64,000 nt of DNA, taken from the NCBI GenBank assembly GCA_033964015.1, contig CM066914.1, positions 11,957,831-12,021,830 of the forward strand. Reading direction: 5' to 3'. The DNA comes from Scolanthus callimorphus. Lineage: Eukaryota > Cnidaria > Anthozoa > Actiniaria > Edwardsiidae. Each line of letters opens with the position of its first letter. Position 1 is the first letter of the stretch. Below the pieces are notes generated by a model. It did not search any database. It was not told where the DNA came from and saw only the letters and a program-made list of their open reading frames with translations. This document shows positions 19,301 to 31,600 of this stretch, piece after piece. The translations under genes were made by a program, and so were the position numbers.

Positions 19301-19673
19301 GTTATTTAAAAATGCAAAGTAATTTGTGACGTCGAGCGAGTCGAGTGGTCGCTATCCAATCAGCGCTTAGCTATGTTGTGCTGCTGGCTTGGTATTCTGT
19401 ACGATATTTTCCGTACATGAACGTGTTGTGTGTAAGGGGGCGAGAAAAGATGGCTTCACGGGCTCGATATACTCGATTGTAAACCCGTACAGTGGCCTCT
19501 ACTCTCCCTAAAAGGCTTTTCTTGGACTCTTCGCCGCTTTATTTGGATTCCACCGACGCTTTGGGAGCTTGCAAACGGAGTAAAACCAAATCAGTTTAGC
19601 GCAGAAAGAGCTTTGCGTCTACGGGGACATGGTATAACTAGCACAGCGGACACCACAAACGAACGTAATCGCA
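16336..19673. other. intergenic region between divergent HELQ and AHR
   Basis: About 3.3 kb with no convincing exon. The HELQ promoter lies at its left edge and the AHR promoter and 5' UTR at its right edge. A short CT microsatellite sits near 19066-19078. The region from about 18300 to 19000 is more GC-rich than its surroundings. Short open frames (for example 17761-18039 minus, 18908-19123 plus) have no recognisable content. Confidence 0.5.
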
Positions 19674-22600
19674 ATGAGTAACACAGCAAAGCGAAAGAAG
19701 CGGAGTTCCAGGTAAGCTGATCGGACTTGAAATACGGCAAAAAAAAACAAACCAGATCGTAGAATATGTCAAAGGAGAAAAGCGAGAGAAGAAACTACCG
19801 CCGAGAGACGGTGCATATTGACCGTGATTCTAAACCGAATTAAAGTTCTTGTCGTATCAAAACCATTTACAAATACTTCTCATATGATCGAGCTGTTTGG
19901 AAATCGATAAAACCCCTCAAATATTATTTTAACGGCGAAATTTCGGTTAAATTTTCGTGGATTATGCAAGCAGTAAGTATGTTATGGCCGATCAGTGAAA
20001 CAGGGGCAGATAGCTTTCCGGTACACATTTCCGTATATCCTTTTCTTTTCAGACTACCTTGCTTTGCTCTCTGTTGCTGCAGCCAAAACTTGATTTTTTT
20101 TCTGGACTAAAATGGCGGTTTTTCTCGCCTCTGTTGCGGCTTCGGCTCACCGTACGCAAATCCAAACTGTTTTAAAATGGATAAATGAATTCCCGAGGTA
20201 TAAGCCCGCCGTCCATGCTACTCATAAAAGCTTCAGACCTGAAAACTGCGTTGTGGCGAAGAATGTGCGAAATTTACACCGATTATACATTTCTTTTGAC
20301 CTTGTCAATTTCACTGTCGGCTGCATTAGCTTGGATGACGGATCGACGTTCTATTCAAGTTTGTTTGGAGTTAGGAAGTAGAACTCTTCGGGATTTCATT
20401 ATTAGATTTAGTCCTGGTGTATTTGGAGACGACATGGCTCTTCCGAGGGCCTGTGTCAGCCCTCATGACCTTTGACAGAGGTAAATATCAGAGTAAAGTT
20501 GTTGTCTCCGCTATAAAGCAACTCTTTGTTGCATATTTGTCTTTTCTGGTAGCGATTTACCCTGGTCGTAGCTAAGGAGGCGAGTTTTAAGCTTCCGTGC
20601 GCGCGAGCTTGGTTGGACCGTCGTGTTACGTGGCTCATATGCAAGGATCTTAGTCTGTCGACTTTCGCTCAATGACGAAACACAGCAAAAAACGCCCGAT
20701 CCCGAATCCTCCTCCGAAAAATGTACGAAAATGTAGCAACTTTTATTGGTAATATCCATTGTCGGAATTTATTTTAGTTGTCAGAGGAATACATGATTCT
20801 AGAAGACAAAGTACGGCTCGAAGTTGCCTTTGTTATGGCAATTCTACGCCATGTTTGTTAGCTATTGTGTTCTAGCCAGACTGCTACTAGCTCGCAGCAC
20901 AGCGCCTATTCACGAAATCGAGATCTCGTAGAGAAACACATGGGTTTACTAGAAAAATCACATGTAACGATTTCTGTCTGTCTGAGTGTTTCCTAGATGC
21001 TATTATGGGATTGTTTTGTCGAGAATTTAACATTCGCTGAGTGCCTTAGTTTTTGTGCCAATTCATTTGGTCGAGAAGAAAAACAGTCGTGTTGGCGAAT
21101 GTGATTTGCATTATTCCATGATGGCGATTTGCATCGACGAACAAAAACATCCACTCTCTAAAGACTTAGCTGATCAATTTGAAGCAATAAAAAATCGCGC
21201 ACAAAAAGAGAGAACAAGAAAAGAGCAAGATCTTCACTGTTAGAGGTCCAACCACGTCGAACGAGTAGCCAGCAGTACAAGAGTCGACTACATATTTCAA
21301 ATGTTTGACAGATTTGCATATGGTTCGGGCCTGTCAAACCGATTTAGTTTATCCTGTTATGGAGACTGCACATCCCTATTTTATACGGGATCAAAGCTTC
21401 TAGAACCTTAGTTCTGCTAATTATTTGCTAAAAACAAAAAGTTCAAGTGTTTCTGCGGAAAGGTTACGCGCGGCACGGCCCCTAAAACTCTGGACACACG
21501 AGTTCATCGAGATTTGCGAAAACAATAAAAATGTAAGAGCGCAGCCCGAGCGCAGTTTTTCGGGCTGGATGCCCTAATTCGTCACCCTCGTGAAAGGTAA
21601 ACACCTTTTGTCAAAGTTTGTCATTATAGAACCCATGCAGGTTACACAGAATATAAGGATTGTGTCCGCTGGAAGGATTTTTGGCGGGGAGTCGGAGTTT
21701 TCCTCTTACTCCGTTAGAACTAACATAAGTTGCGCGTGAATGAAAATGGATAAGCATCGGGCCAGATCATTAATCATGAACTAAGTTGAATTTGCTCCAC
21801 TGCGAAGTATTTTTAACATGAAACACAAATTAACTTTTCTTGATGAGCCTAAATACGTAACATTTTTCCTATTCCGATTTCCTCTTCAAATCCTCATCTT
21901 TTTCTAATTTTGATGTCGCTATGCCTTGGGAGTTGTGAGGTGGGGACGCAAGGGAAGTTTCATCGATTGCCTTGGGGCGTAGGGTTATCAGATAGAACCA
22001 ATTCATCATTGAACACCCTAAAGCGCCAATTTCCCAAAAGTTCAATGCTAACCAATGCTAAACCCTTGTGTAAGAAAAACAATGAGCTCAAATACATTGC
22101 TTCTGGTAGTTGTTGTAAACATATCAGTGATGTCTGACAAACCAAGTGACAGTCCTGTGCGCTTCCTTTATTGTTCCAATCTTTATTTGAATTGCTGGCT
22201 TGTTTGTGATATTGATGACCTCGAGACAAGCTAACAAGGAAACAGTTTGTAGATAAATAAAACGTGAATGGCATGTGATTCAGCCGAGAGCTGGCTCAGT
22301 TGTTTAAACTAGGGACACTTAAAATATGAAAAACACTCGATCTTGATCATTGTCAATTTCATAGTCGATTTTGTTCCGATTCCTAAAGTGGTGAGCAGCG
22401 TTAGAAGCCAAGCAGATTACAAATATTAAATTTTAAACATTGGTTTATGTATAATGATACCCAAGAGGAAATACAAATGCGATAAATAAAGAATAGTCCA
22501 CTCAAGTGACGAGCTTTTCTATTCTATACAGTAGAATTTCCTATCTATGTCAAAATTGAAACTTAACACATTTCTAGGGGAGGTGTTTAGAAGCTTAGTA

Positions 22601-25600
22601 ATCAAGAAAACAAACTCGTTGCAATTCCTGTTTTATTATTCCCAGAAATTGAAAGGATTCTATGCGGCATGGTCAAAATAAAAAGCCAATTTAAGTTCAT
22701 TTCTCCTTGTGTATTGAATACGTTTTGTAATGTAGAGGGGCAGTGGGCTTTTGAAGATGAAATAGAAAACTTCACTCTCTTCAAAATTTGATTAACACTA
22801 TCCTCAAACAAATTTTTGCAGAATGAACTGCATTCTTTTGGCTTGCTATCACAGCAATACATAATTTGCAACAAAGATAACACTTTTAGATAGAAATCTG
22901 TTTGGTAGTGTAACAGGTCAGGAAAAGGGACAAAAACATATATGTTTTCAAGGCCATTTAGTAAGCATTGAATTTCAATCAATTGCATAAAGACTATAAC
23001 ACTAGCTTGAGGCTAATGGATGAGGCTTTTTAATAGCCTATAAAGGTAATATAATGAGCTTTCCTGCTGATTACACAACATATCCAGAGTGCCTCAGTGA
23101 TGCAACAATACTGAGCTCAGAATGAGCTAGCAAGCCAACACTCCAGCACATAGCTAGTATACGATGAATAAAAAGTGCCTGTGTAAGAGACAGCAAAATG
23201 CCTTATGCATAACAGTGTGACTCCAAAGCATCCATTAATTTTTCCTCTCCGTGAAGTTTTTTTATCATGGAACAAATTGGTCACTGTTCAATTCAGCAAA
23301 ATATTTACAGTGTTCTTTAGCAAGCACAATGATTGAATGATATTGTGGCCCTTTTCTTACAAATTTCACTATCTGTTCAATTAGTGTGTTGCCAGCCTGA
23401 TGTATTCAGTTTACCAAGTCAACCAATAAATTGCTAGGTGCCCTGCTGTATGTCGACTGACATGTATGGCCTCAGGGGCACTTTAGCAGCAATGACTTGT
23501 TTGTTTGGTATGGAAATAATGTTTTGCTCTTATAATACTATTTTTAAGGATGTCTGAATATTAATGAAAGTTGAAGTTTAATTACCAATAGTTTGTCTGC
23601 AGGTTCCTAATCACCATACCTGTTATGTAAACACACCTTGCAGATTGCAGCAAAGACAATGTTTGGCCTCAGAGTAAAATCCTGTTGATGCATTTTAGAG
23701 TGATAAGCCTCCTGAAATATAGGAATAAAATGAACCTGAGTAAGAACATTCCATGGCTATAGGGAACTCATCACATTCTCAACATGTTGACCAGTCAATA
23801 TGGTATTAACAAAATATTTCTCAGATTACTTTCTAGTATTCAGTGTCAACTTTGCTGCCTTTTTGTCAAGAGATTTATTGAAATGCAAAGCATTGCAGCG
23901 AGGGGGTGGTACTATCAAACAAACATAATGTGGTAGGATCATACTAAACATGGTGCAAAATATTTCCAATTATGTTTGTAGCATTTGAAACATCCTTAGA
24001 ATTCTTAGACAGGGCAGCAACAACCTTGATTTGTGTCTGTAGTAGTGGTTATGTCATTCAGTAATTCTTAGATAGTGAATAAACTTTGATGGTTGACAAA
24101 ATCTGTTGAGCACATCAGCTTTTCAGAGACTTATGGTTTAAATTCCCTTTTACCAAGTCACCTTGCCTTTCCCCTTCACTTTTAGCAGGTTTGCCGGCAA
24201 GTGGAGAGCGAAGTACGACGATTACGAAAAACAATTTGAAATTAATAAAAGACTGAACATGAAAACAACTGCATCCAAACAAAAATGTAGATACTTTTTG
24301 GTTATCAGTCGCACCCACCTACAGGCAAAAATCTGATTGGCCGAGGTTGGCAGGGCATATGTTTGGGCAGTAAAAAAAGGGCAATGCAAAAGGAAATGTT
24401 TGATTGATTCAGTATCAGACCCGCAAGCATCTTTTAATTCAACTTTATCACACACTCGTTATATCAATTACTTACATTGTTTAGAAATGCATATAAATAA
24501 AAAAAAGAATAAATCAGATTAGGAAGTAGAAAGAAAAAGACATTATGGAACTGTGCATGGTGGCCAAAGTAGCACAAGCTTTCGAGTTGGCCATCAAGAT
24601 TTGATATTTTGAGGAACTTTTTCATAATTGCATGCCAACATAATTTATAAGCATAATTAATAAAATAATTAGGCCTAAATCCATTATGAGAACACTGTAA
24701 CAACTGAAAACAAAGTCATTTTTTATACCAAAACTAAAATGTAAGGGGTAAAACAAGCAAGAGAAGGTTTGAATCCTTATCTTGAAAATATTTTTGCTTT
24801 CCTCTGGTGTTTTTCCAGATGTTTAGAAGTTAGCTAATGTTATTCCAATTTTCAAAAAAGATGACCATCAAAATAAATATGCCTACAAAATTGTTTCACC
24901 CTTACATTTTACTTTAGGTGTAAAACATGACTTTGTTGTCAGTTGTTGCAGTTTTCTGTAATGGTTTAGGCCTAATTATTTTATTAATTATGCCTATAAT
25001 GTTGGCATGCAATTATGACTATGGTTATTTCTTAACTTTGAGACCCAAGTGTTGTGTGAAGAAAGTAGGAAAGTTGCTATATTTTGTCAAACAATGGTAA
25101 ACATATCATTTCCACCAATCAGATCAGGAAGCTCTTACTTCATGATTTCATAAATCCTGCTTCTTCTTCAAAGTGAATGTGTTGTTTTTGCTTTTACTAA
25201 ACCTCAGGAGTTTACCAGTAATACATTTTGCCATTATTATAATTCTTCTTCCAAGTTTACTTGAATTCTCCATATTTTTTTATTTTTGGGGGGGGTTTAG
25301 TTTTCTAGCAAATCAGCTGAGGCACCATGACTCAAGAGTACCTACATTTTCTAAATAGAGGTGCAACTAGAAATAAAATTTCACAGTTCATTAAAATATG
25401 CAAACACAAGTAAATCATGCTGTGATTCTCACATCATTATACCAGTGGGTGATTCCAGGGACTTCAGCCCAGGATAGTTGACATCTTTTGAACCTGCGAT
25501 TCTTTGAACTGCAATGTTTCTTTTTCGATAAAATAATAAAAATCAGTTTCACTGATGTACTTTATAACTTGGTACAAGATCTCTAACTATCCACTTGGTA

Positions 25601-28600
25601 CTCAAACTGCTTAATTCCTGACCAAATATGCTTAGTATTACCTCATCAAAAAACTGTCATTCTACCTTTTAATTGTTAAGTTGTTTATAATTATAACAGA
25701 ACCTTCAACTTCAATTATATCTTAGCAATTACCACTGTATGCATTGCTACGCGACCTCAAAATTCAATGCTGCGATGGGCGATTGGCGATTTTAGCCGTC
25801 AATCAAACCAAACGCTGCATTCGGCTGCTTTACTGGATCGATATTGATTGCAAAATCAACCAAAATGGTTTTAAGCTATCCTTGGCTTCCCTTGCCTAGA
25901 ATGTTAACTCTCTGTTCAGAAAATTGATATTAAAATTTTCTTGCGTAAAATCGCCAATCGCAACAGTGAAATTTGAAGGTCGCGTAGCAATGCATACAGT
26001 GGTAAAAGTTAGTCTTGACAATCCTTTCAGTTTGTGGCTTTTAAGTCTGGTGTTGCCTCTGTGGGATTTGCTTTTTTGGGTTACCAAACCCTGCCATTCA
26101 TTTCATTGTTGATTCTAGAAATTGTCAAGATCTCCTTACAAAAATAGGGGTATTTCATTGGCAAATAGTGTTTCAAGTTGTTAAATTCAATTTTTTTCCA
26201 CAGCCTTAAAGGGTCACTGAACCCTTCAAAACGCCACAGGGACCGCTTCAACATTGAACTTGACAACCTCGCTAAGTTGCTTCCCTTCCCACATGATGTC
26301 ATCCAGAAACTGGATAAGCTCTCCATCTTGCGTCTCTCAGCAAGCTACTTGAGGGCCAAGAACTTTTTCAAAGGTAGAGTATAAAAACAACTAACGTTTG
26401 ACAGTTCAAGTGCTCGTTCCTGCAAGAACCATTTACATTGGTTTTCTTGGCCTTGCTTTGTATATTATCCTGAAAGCCACTGTCTTTGTGGAAACAAAAC
26501 TTTTGGTTTTTGCATCAGGCTATGCGTCAACAAATGGCAAGACGACGGAGTTGGCTACATTGAAAACAAAACACTCTTATATTCCAACATAAATATCTAA
26601 TGTTATTGCTCTGCTCCTAGAGTAGCTATCATTACTGTGGAAGCTTTTACCTTGCATTATTCATTTCCAAAATACTCATGTCAGCATTTGGCACCCTGCT
26701 ATAACAACATCCAGCCAAGAAACTCCATTTTCCTATCCCACTTTCATTGGTGCTTTTATAGCACTTTAATATACCAGGAGTCTTTCTGTGCATACTGGTG
26801 CATACTGCTGTTTCTTTTTCTGGGCAAAAAATAGCTTTAAACCTGTATTTTCTTGGTTGACTCCAAGAATTCCACAAAAATCCGCCAAGTTTGTTGTGAT
26901 GTTGCACGTGTGCCTGGTTACCAAGCACTCAAGGGTTCTCAAGGGATTGTGGGTAATTTCCAATATGGCGGAAGAACAGACATGAAAATGTTGATTTTCC
27001 ACAAAAACTAGCAATGCAGTCTTGCCATATGTTTTAGTTTTAGATAAACTATTTTAGTTAAAATTATAGTGCTGTTCCTCTCCTTCTTAGTCTCTGGTGG
27101 TGTCTAATTTTTAGGCCATTTAGAACCAACCAACTTTTTCATGTGGGGAGTGGAGATATTTTCACGTTCAGATTCAGAGAGTGTTAACTGATGGTTTTGG
27201 TTTCATTTTATCTACAGAGCAACATTGGAGTGAAGAACATTTAGAAAAGAAATCAATCAAAGCTACTGGCGAACTCCCAGTCGAGGGAAACGGGAACTTC
27301 TCAAAGCTTCTGCTTGAGGTACTAACATTCTGACTGAGTTTGGTGATCTGTGTTGTATGCAGTCTGTCCGTTTGTTTTATCTTATGTTAAATATTGCATC
27401 TCTTGCTGCAGGCTTTAGATGGCTTTGTGGTTGTCCTGACTCAAGACTTCGAGCTCTTTTATGCATCTGAAACAATTCAACAGTACCTTGGTCTCTCTCA
27501 GGTAGGACTTGTATTGCTTTTGGAAATCATTTGTATTGCTTTTGGCCTATCATTTTTACAATAGACCAAATCGGCTAACGGTGTTACATCTTGTTGCCAC
27601 CCAATTCAGATCATGTGATGATTCCTTTGGGTGGTTACAATTGTCCAATTTTTCTCACTTGACCAATAGCACGAGCACATGTGCAGAACTAACAAAAGTA
27701 TCCACCCAAAGGAATCATCACATGATCTGAATTGGGTGCCAACAAGATGTAAACACCATTAGCCGATTTGGTCTATTTCAAAGGCAAAGACTACATTTGA
27801 TTTATATATTATATTTATATATAGAATTTGTAGAGAAGTGAATTGGTACTCTTTTCTATAAATTCTATAAATACATTACCTTTAAATGCTCCTCTCAGTA
27901 GTAGAGCACTGTGTTTGGCAAGGGACATAGCCCTTTTCTATATTATATATTATTTGTTTGTTCATTTTTTCATACAATTACTGTATTTCTCCCACATTTT
28001 GATCATGATCTGTTCTCATTCAGTTGTTGTATTTTCACTAAAATCTCACACTTTTCTATTTGATTGGATTGGCATCTCTGAATATATCTGCAAGAACATA
28101 TCTTTAGCAAACCAAGGTGACATATGACAATATGTTTATAATGTCTGTGAAATTATGTGTTGAAATAATTATACTGACTGTGGCATATTTTCAGGCAAGT
28201 GTGATCCATCAGGATTTCCTGAGATTTATTCATGTGGATGACCATGAGATGATCAAGAAATATCTACTGCCGTACCATTCAGATCAACCGGAGCCGGTAC
28301 AAATTGCCAATACTTATCTGCTTTTGTCTTTCCATCCATATACTCATATCTTTGCACCTGTTTTTTTTTTTAGAAAATCAAGATTCTTGATGATGAGAAT
28401 GATGGACCATCAGCAGATGACAAGGCAAATGAAGATGCCACATCAGGTAAACTTTGCAAACAAAAGGTTGAACAATTTGATGTTATATTGTTTCTCTTGG
28501 CTTTATAGTTGTTTGCATAAAATAATTCTTATTCACCCAGTTCAGAGGTTTATTAACCATTCGCCAATTAATTCTATAATTGCAGTATCAAGTGAATCAA

Positions 28601-31600
28601 GTAAGGACCTCAATACAGAGCGTAATTTTGTTTGCCGAATGAAATGCATTCTCAACACCAGTGCTGGCTTCTTCAAGGTATGATGTAAATTCTTTGTGAT
28701 TCACTGAAGAAAGCATTTCCAAAGTTTCCTAGCTAAGCTCTCTTTGGTATTTTTGGCTGCCTTTCGCAACTTTCTGCGTCAAAAAATTAACGCTGGAAAA
28801 GGAAAAAAAAGAGACATTTTCAAAGACACTTACAACTTCTATATTCATTACATAAACAGTTTTTTGGTAAGGTGACTAAACAAACAATTTTGCTAGGAAT
28901 TTTGGTTGGGGGGGCCAGATAGTGAAAACATGGGAAAATTTTCAAATTTCCTCCAGCAAATACAGTAAATGTATGGGAAAATCTCCCGAGAAAGGGGGCG
29001 TGGCCCCCTGTGCCCCCTGGCTACGCCCCTGTACCAGTAACATCCTGTTAAGGTTTTTCACCAGGGATATGTTGTAAGATAAAGATTTTTTATTTTAGCC
29101 TTTCAGATGCACAGGTCGTCTACGTGAGATGACCCTTCCTGACAGCGACAAACAAGAGTATGGGCTGTTTCTAATATGCACCCCCATGGAGACCATGAAT
29201 AACTCCATCCTAGAAATTCGACTCAAGACTTCCCTCTTCTGCTCCAAAAATAGAATGGATCTCAGTTTTATGGATATTGACCAAAAGTAAGTTACATGTA
29301 GCTGTACCGATATAGAGTTTTGAACTATGTATATGATAGGTATGTTATCTGACTAGCTTGTTTTGTATGTGTGTTTGACTGGACCTAATGGGCAAAGCTA
29401 ATAAATCCAAATTAGTGTGGGGAAATTCTTCCATGACTCCTGCCTGTGATAAACCTTATATATTATATTATATTATATATTATATTATATTATATTATAT
29501 TATATATATTATATTATATTATATTATATTATATATTATATATTATATTATATTATATTATTTATATTATATTATATTTATTATATTATATTATATTTAT
29601 ATTATATTATATTATATTATATTATATTATATTATATTATATTATTATATTATATTATATATATTATATTAATTATATTATATATATTATATTATATTAT
29701 ATTACATTATATTAACATTCCTAATTATGTTCAATCATGTTCCCTTTGACTAAAGATTCACATATATTACAGTACATGTTTTAATTTATGTTTTCTGTTT
29801 AGGGGCCGTTCACTGCTTGGCTACCACAAGCGTGATATTGCACTTCAGTCAAGTTACTGCATGATTCACTTTGATGACATCCCTATTTTAAAACAGCTAC
29901 ACACAGATTGTAAGTATGTGTAATGAAGTCCCCAAAGAGCAGATTTCACGTGAGTGTTGAAAACTAGACACAAAGAAAATACACTTAATAATCCAATCAG
30001 AAACAACTCATTCAACAACCAACCAATCAAGGTGAGGTAATATGACTTGTGTTAAGTCGTAACCCAGAAAACATTAAGGATTGCAGGCAAGTAATCATTT
30101 TGTTCAGTTTTTTGTTTTGCAATGATTGGCTAGGAGAGCAAAGTCACGATGCTTAGCCAATCAAAATGCAAAGCAAATGAAAAACCAAGTTAAATCTGAT
30201 GTACTTTTGACACTCATCAAAAATCTGATCTTCACTCTGTACTCAAGGTTAAAGAGCCATTTTGACAGCATAGCAACATACCAAGTCGGAGAAAGCATCC
30301 ATTTCCATCGGCTGATTTAGAGAATAAAGAGCAATTTTCTCAAATCTGTCAATCAAATCTGTAACTTTGTTTTTAGATGTTTATTAAGATATTTCTACAT
30401 GCAATTAGTCTTCTAATTGCAACAGAAAACAATAACAATGGAGTGGCTGCTCTTTAAGTCAATTTTCCAGCAGGCAATGATATGCTAAGTGCCTTGTATA
30501 TTTTTAGGGGTGAAAGAGTGAAATTTCAAAGCTTATGCAAACCCATTTACCATGCAAATCACTCATTCTGGCATGGTTAGCTAATTTGTGGCTTTTTTCT
30601 CTATAGTGATGGCATCTGGGAAATGCCAGGGAACATTTAGATTACTGAACAAGAACATGAAGTGGCAGTGGTTAACAGGGACAGCTCAGGTTGTGTTCAA
30701 GGGAAATGAGCCTGATTTTATCATCACAACTAACCGACCTCTCAGGTATCATTTTATTATAGACATTATTAGTTCTTTGCTCTGTCAATTTAAGTAGTGT
30801 AGCAGCTTTCTCTGGTTAAGGTTCAGTAGAAACGTTTGCAACAATGGGAGCATATATTTTAATTTGCTGTTTCCATGGGATACTGAGTGGGTGCTTTTGA
30901 TTTTCCCTTGCAGTGAGGAGGAGGGGGAGGAGGTATTGCGACAAAGGGGACAGTTCCCAGCCCTCCCCTTCACCACACCCAGTGACAGTAAACAACAGGC
31001 TTTCTTCATGGAGAATCCACAAGAACATGACTTCAAAATGCCAGGAGGTCCTGCCCCTAAATTCCCAAATTCAAGCAGTTATGGTAAAAGGAAAAGATCA
31101 GACAACTATCCTGAAGTTAACCAGATGGGACCTAATATGCGAGGTAGGTGTTTCTAGATTGGGAATGTTAAGTGTTCCAAAGTGAATGCGCATGTGAACT
31201 CAGCATTGTGTACCAGTCATAATTTTCATGAGAAGGAACAGTCTCTAATATTCATGTTTCTTGTACTATAAACCCCTCTTGCACGGAGGCTCCACCACTG
31301 GTTGTCAGTTTGGTTACAATTATTCTGTTACATCTTTGGCTGAGACATTACATCTTTGGCTGAGACTTTTGTCACTGAAAGTGACGATTATACAGTATAC
31401 ATTTGTTCTTGGGCTATTCTTTCTTGTCCATGCTTGAGCTAATCTTTTGTGATTTCTGTTAAGTAAACCACTACTATTTTGGATCATTTTTGTACCAGTT
31501 AAAATTGTCCTCATCATCACCTTGTGCCCGTCACTGAGATAAGAAGAGGACTGACTGTTGGTGGGCCTTCATTGTTGCAGTGGAACCAAAGGGGAATGTA

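Larger units (their letters stand above)
19712..26203. other. AHR intron 1
   Basis: 6.5 kb of AT-rich intron. It contains a LINE fragment (24115-24455), a foldback pair (24623-25017) and a TA-flanked MITE (25732-26002), listed separately. Longer open frames at 20112-20475 (plus) and 22602-22988 (minus) show no known domain and have intron-like composition. Confidence 0.6.

Noticed and set aside
20112..20475. Overlapping 89- and 96-codon plus frames in AHR intron 1
   Set aside because: Two mutually exclusive frames over the same bases, neither with a known motif; the AHR exons join without them.
22602..22988. 128-codon minus frame in AHR intron 1
   Set aside because: No recognisable domain, AT-rich intronic composition and no splice or start context. 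Kept only as a note.
29388..29715. Two overlapping 90-residue open frames
   Set aside because: They are translations of an A/T microsatellite and encode only Tyr, Ile and Leu.
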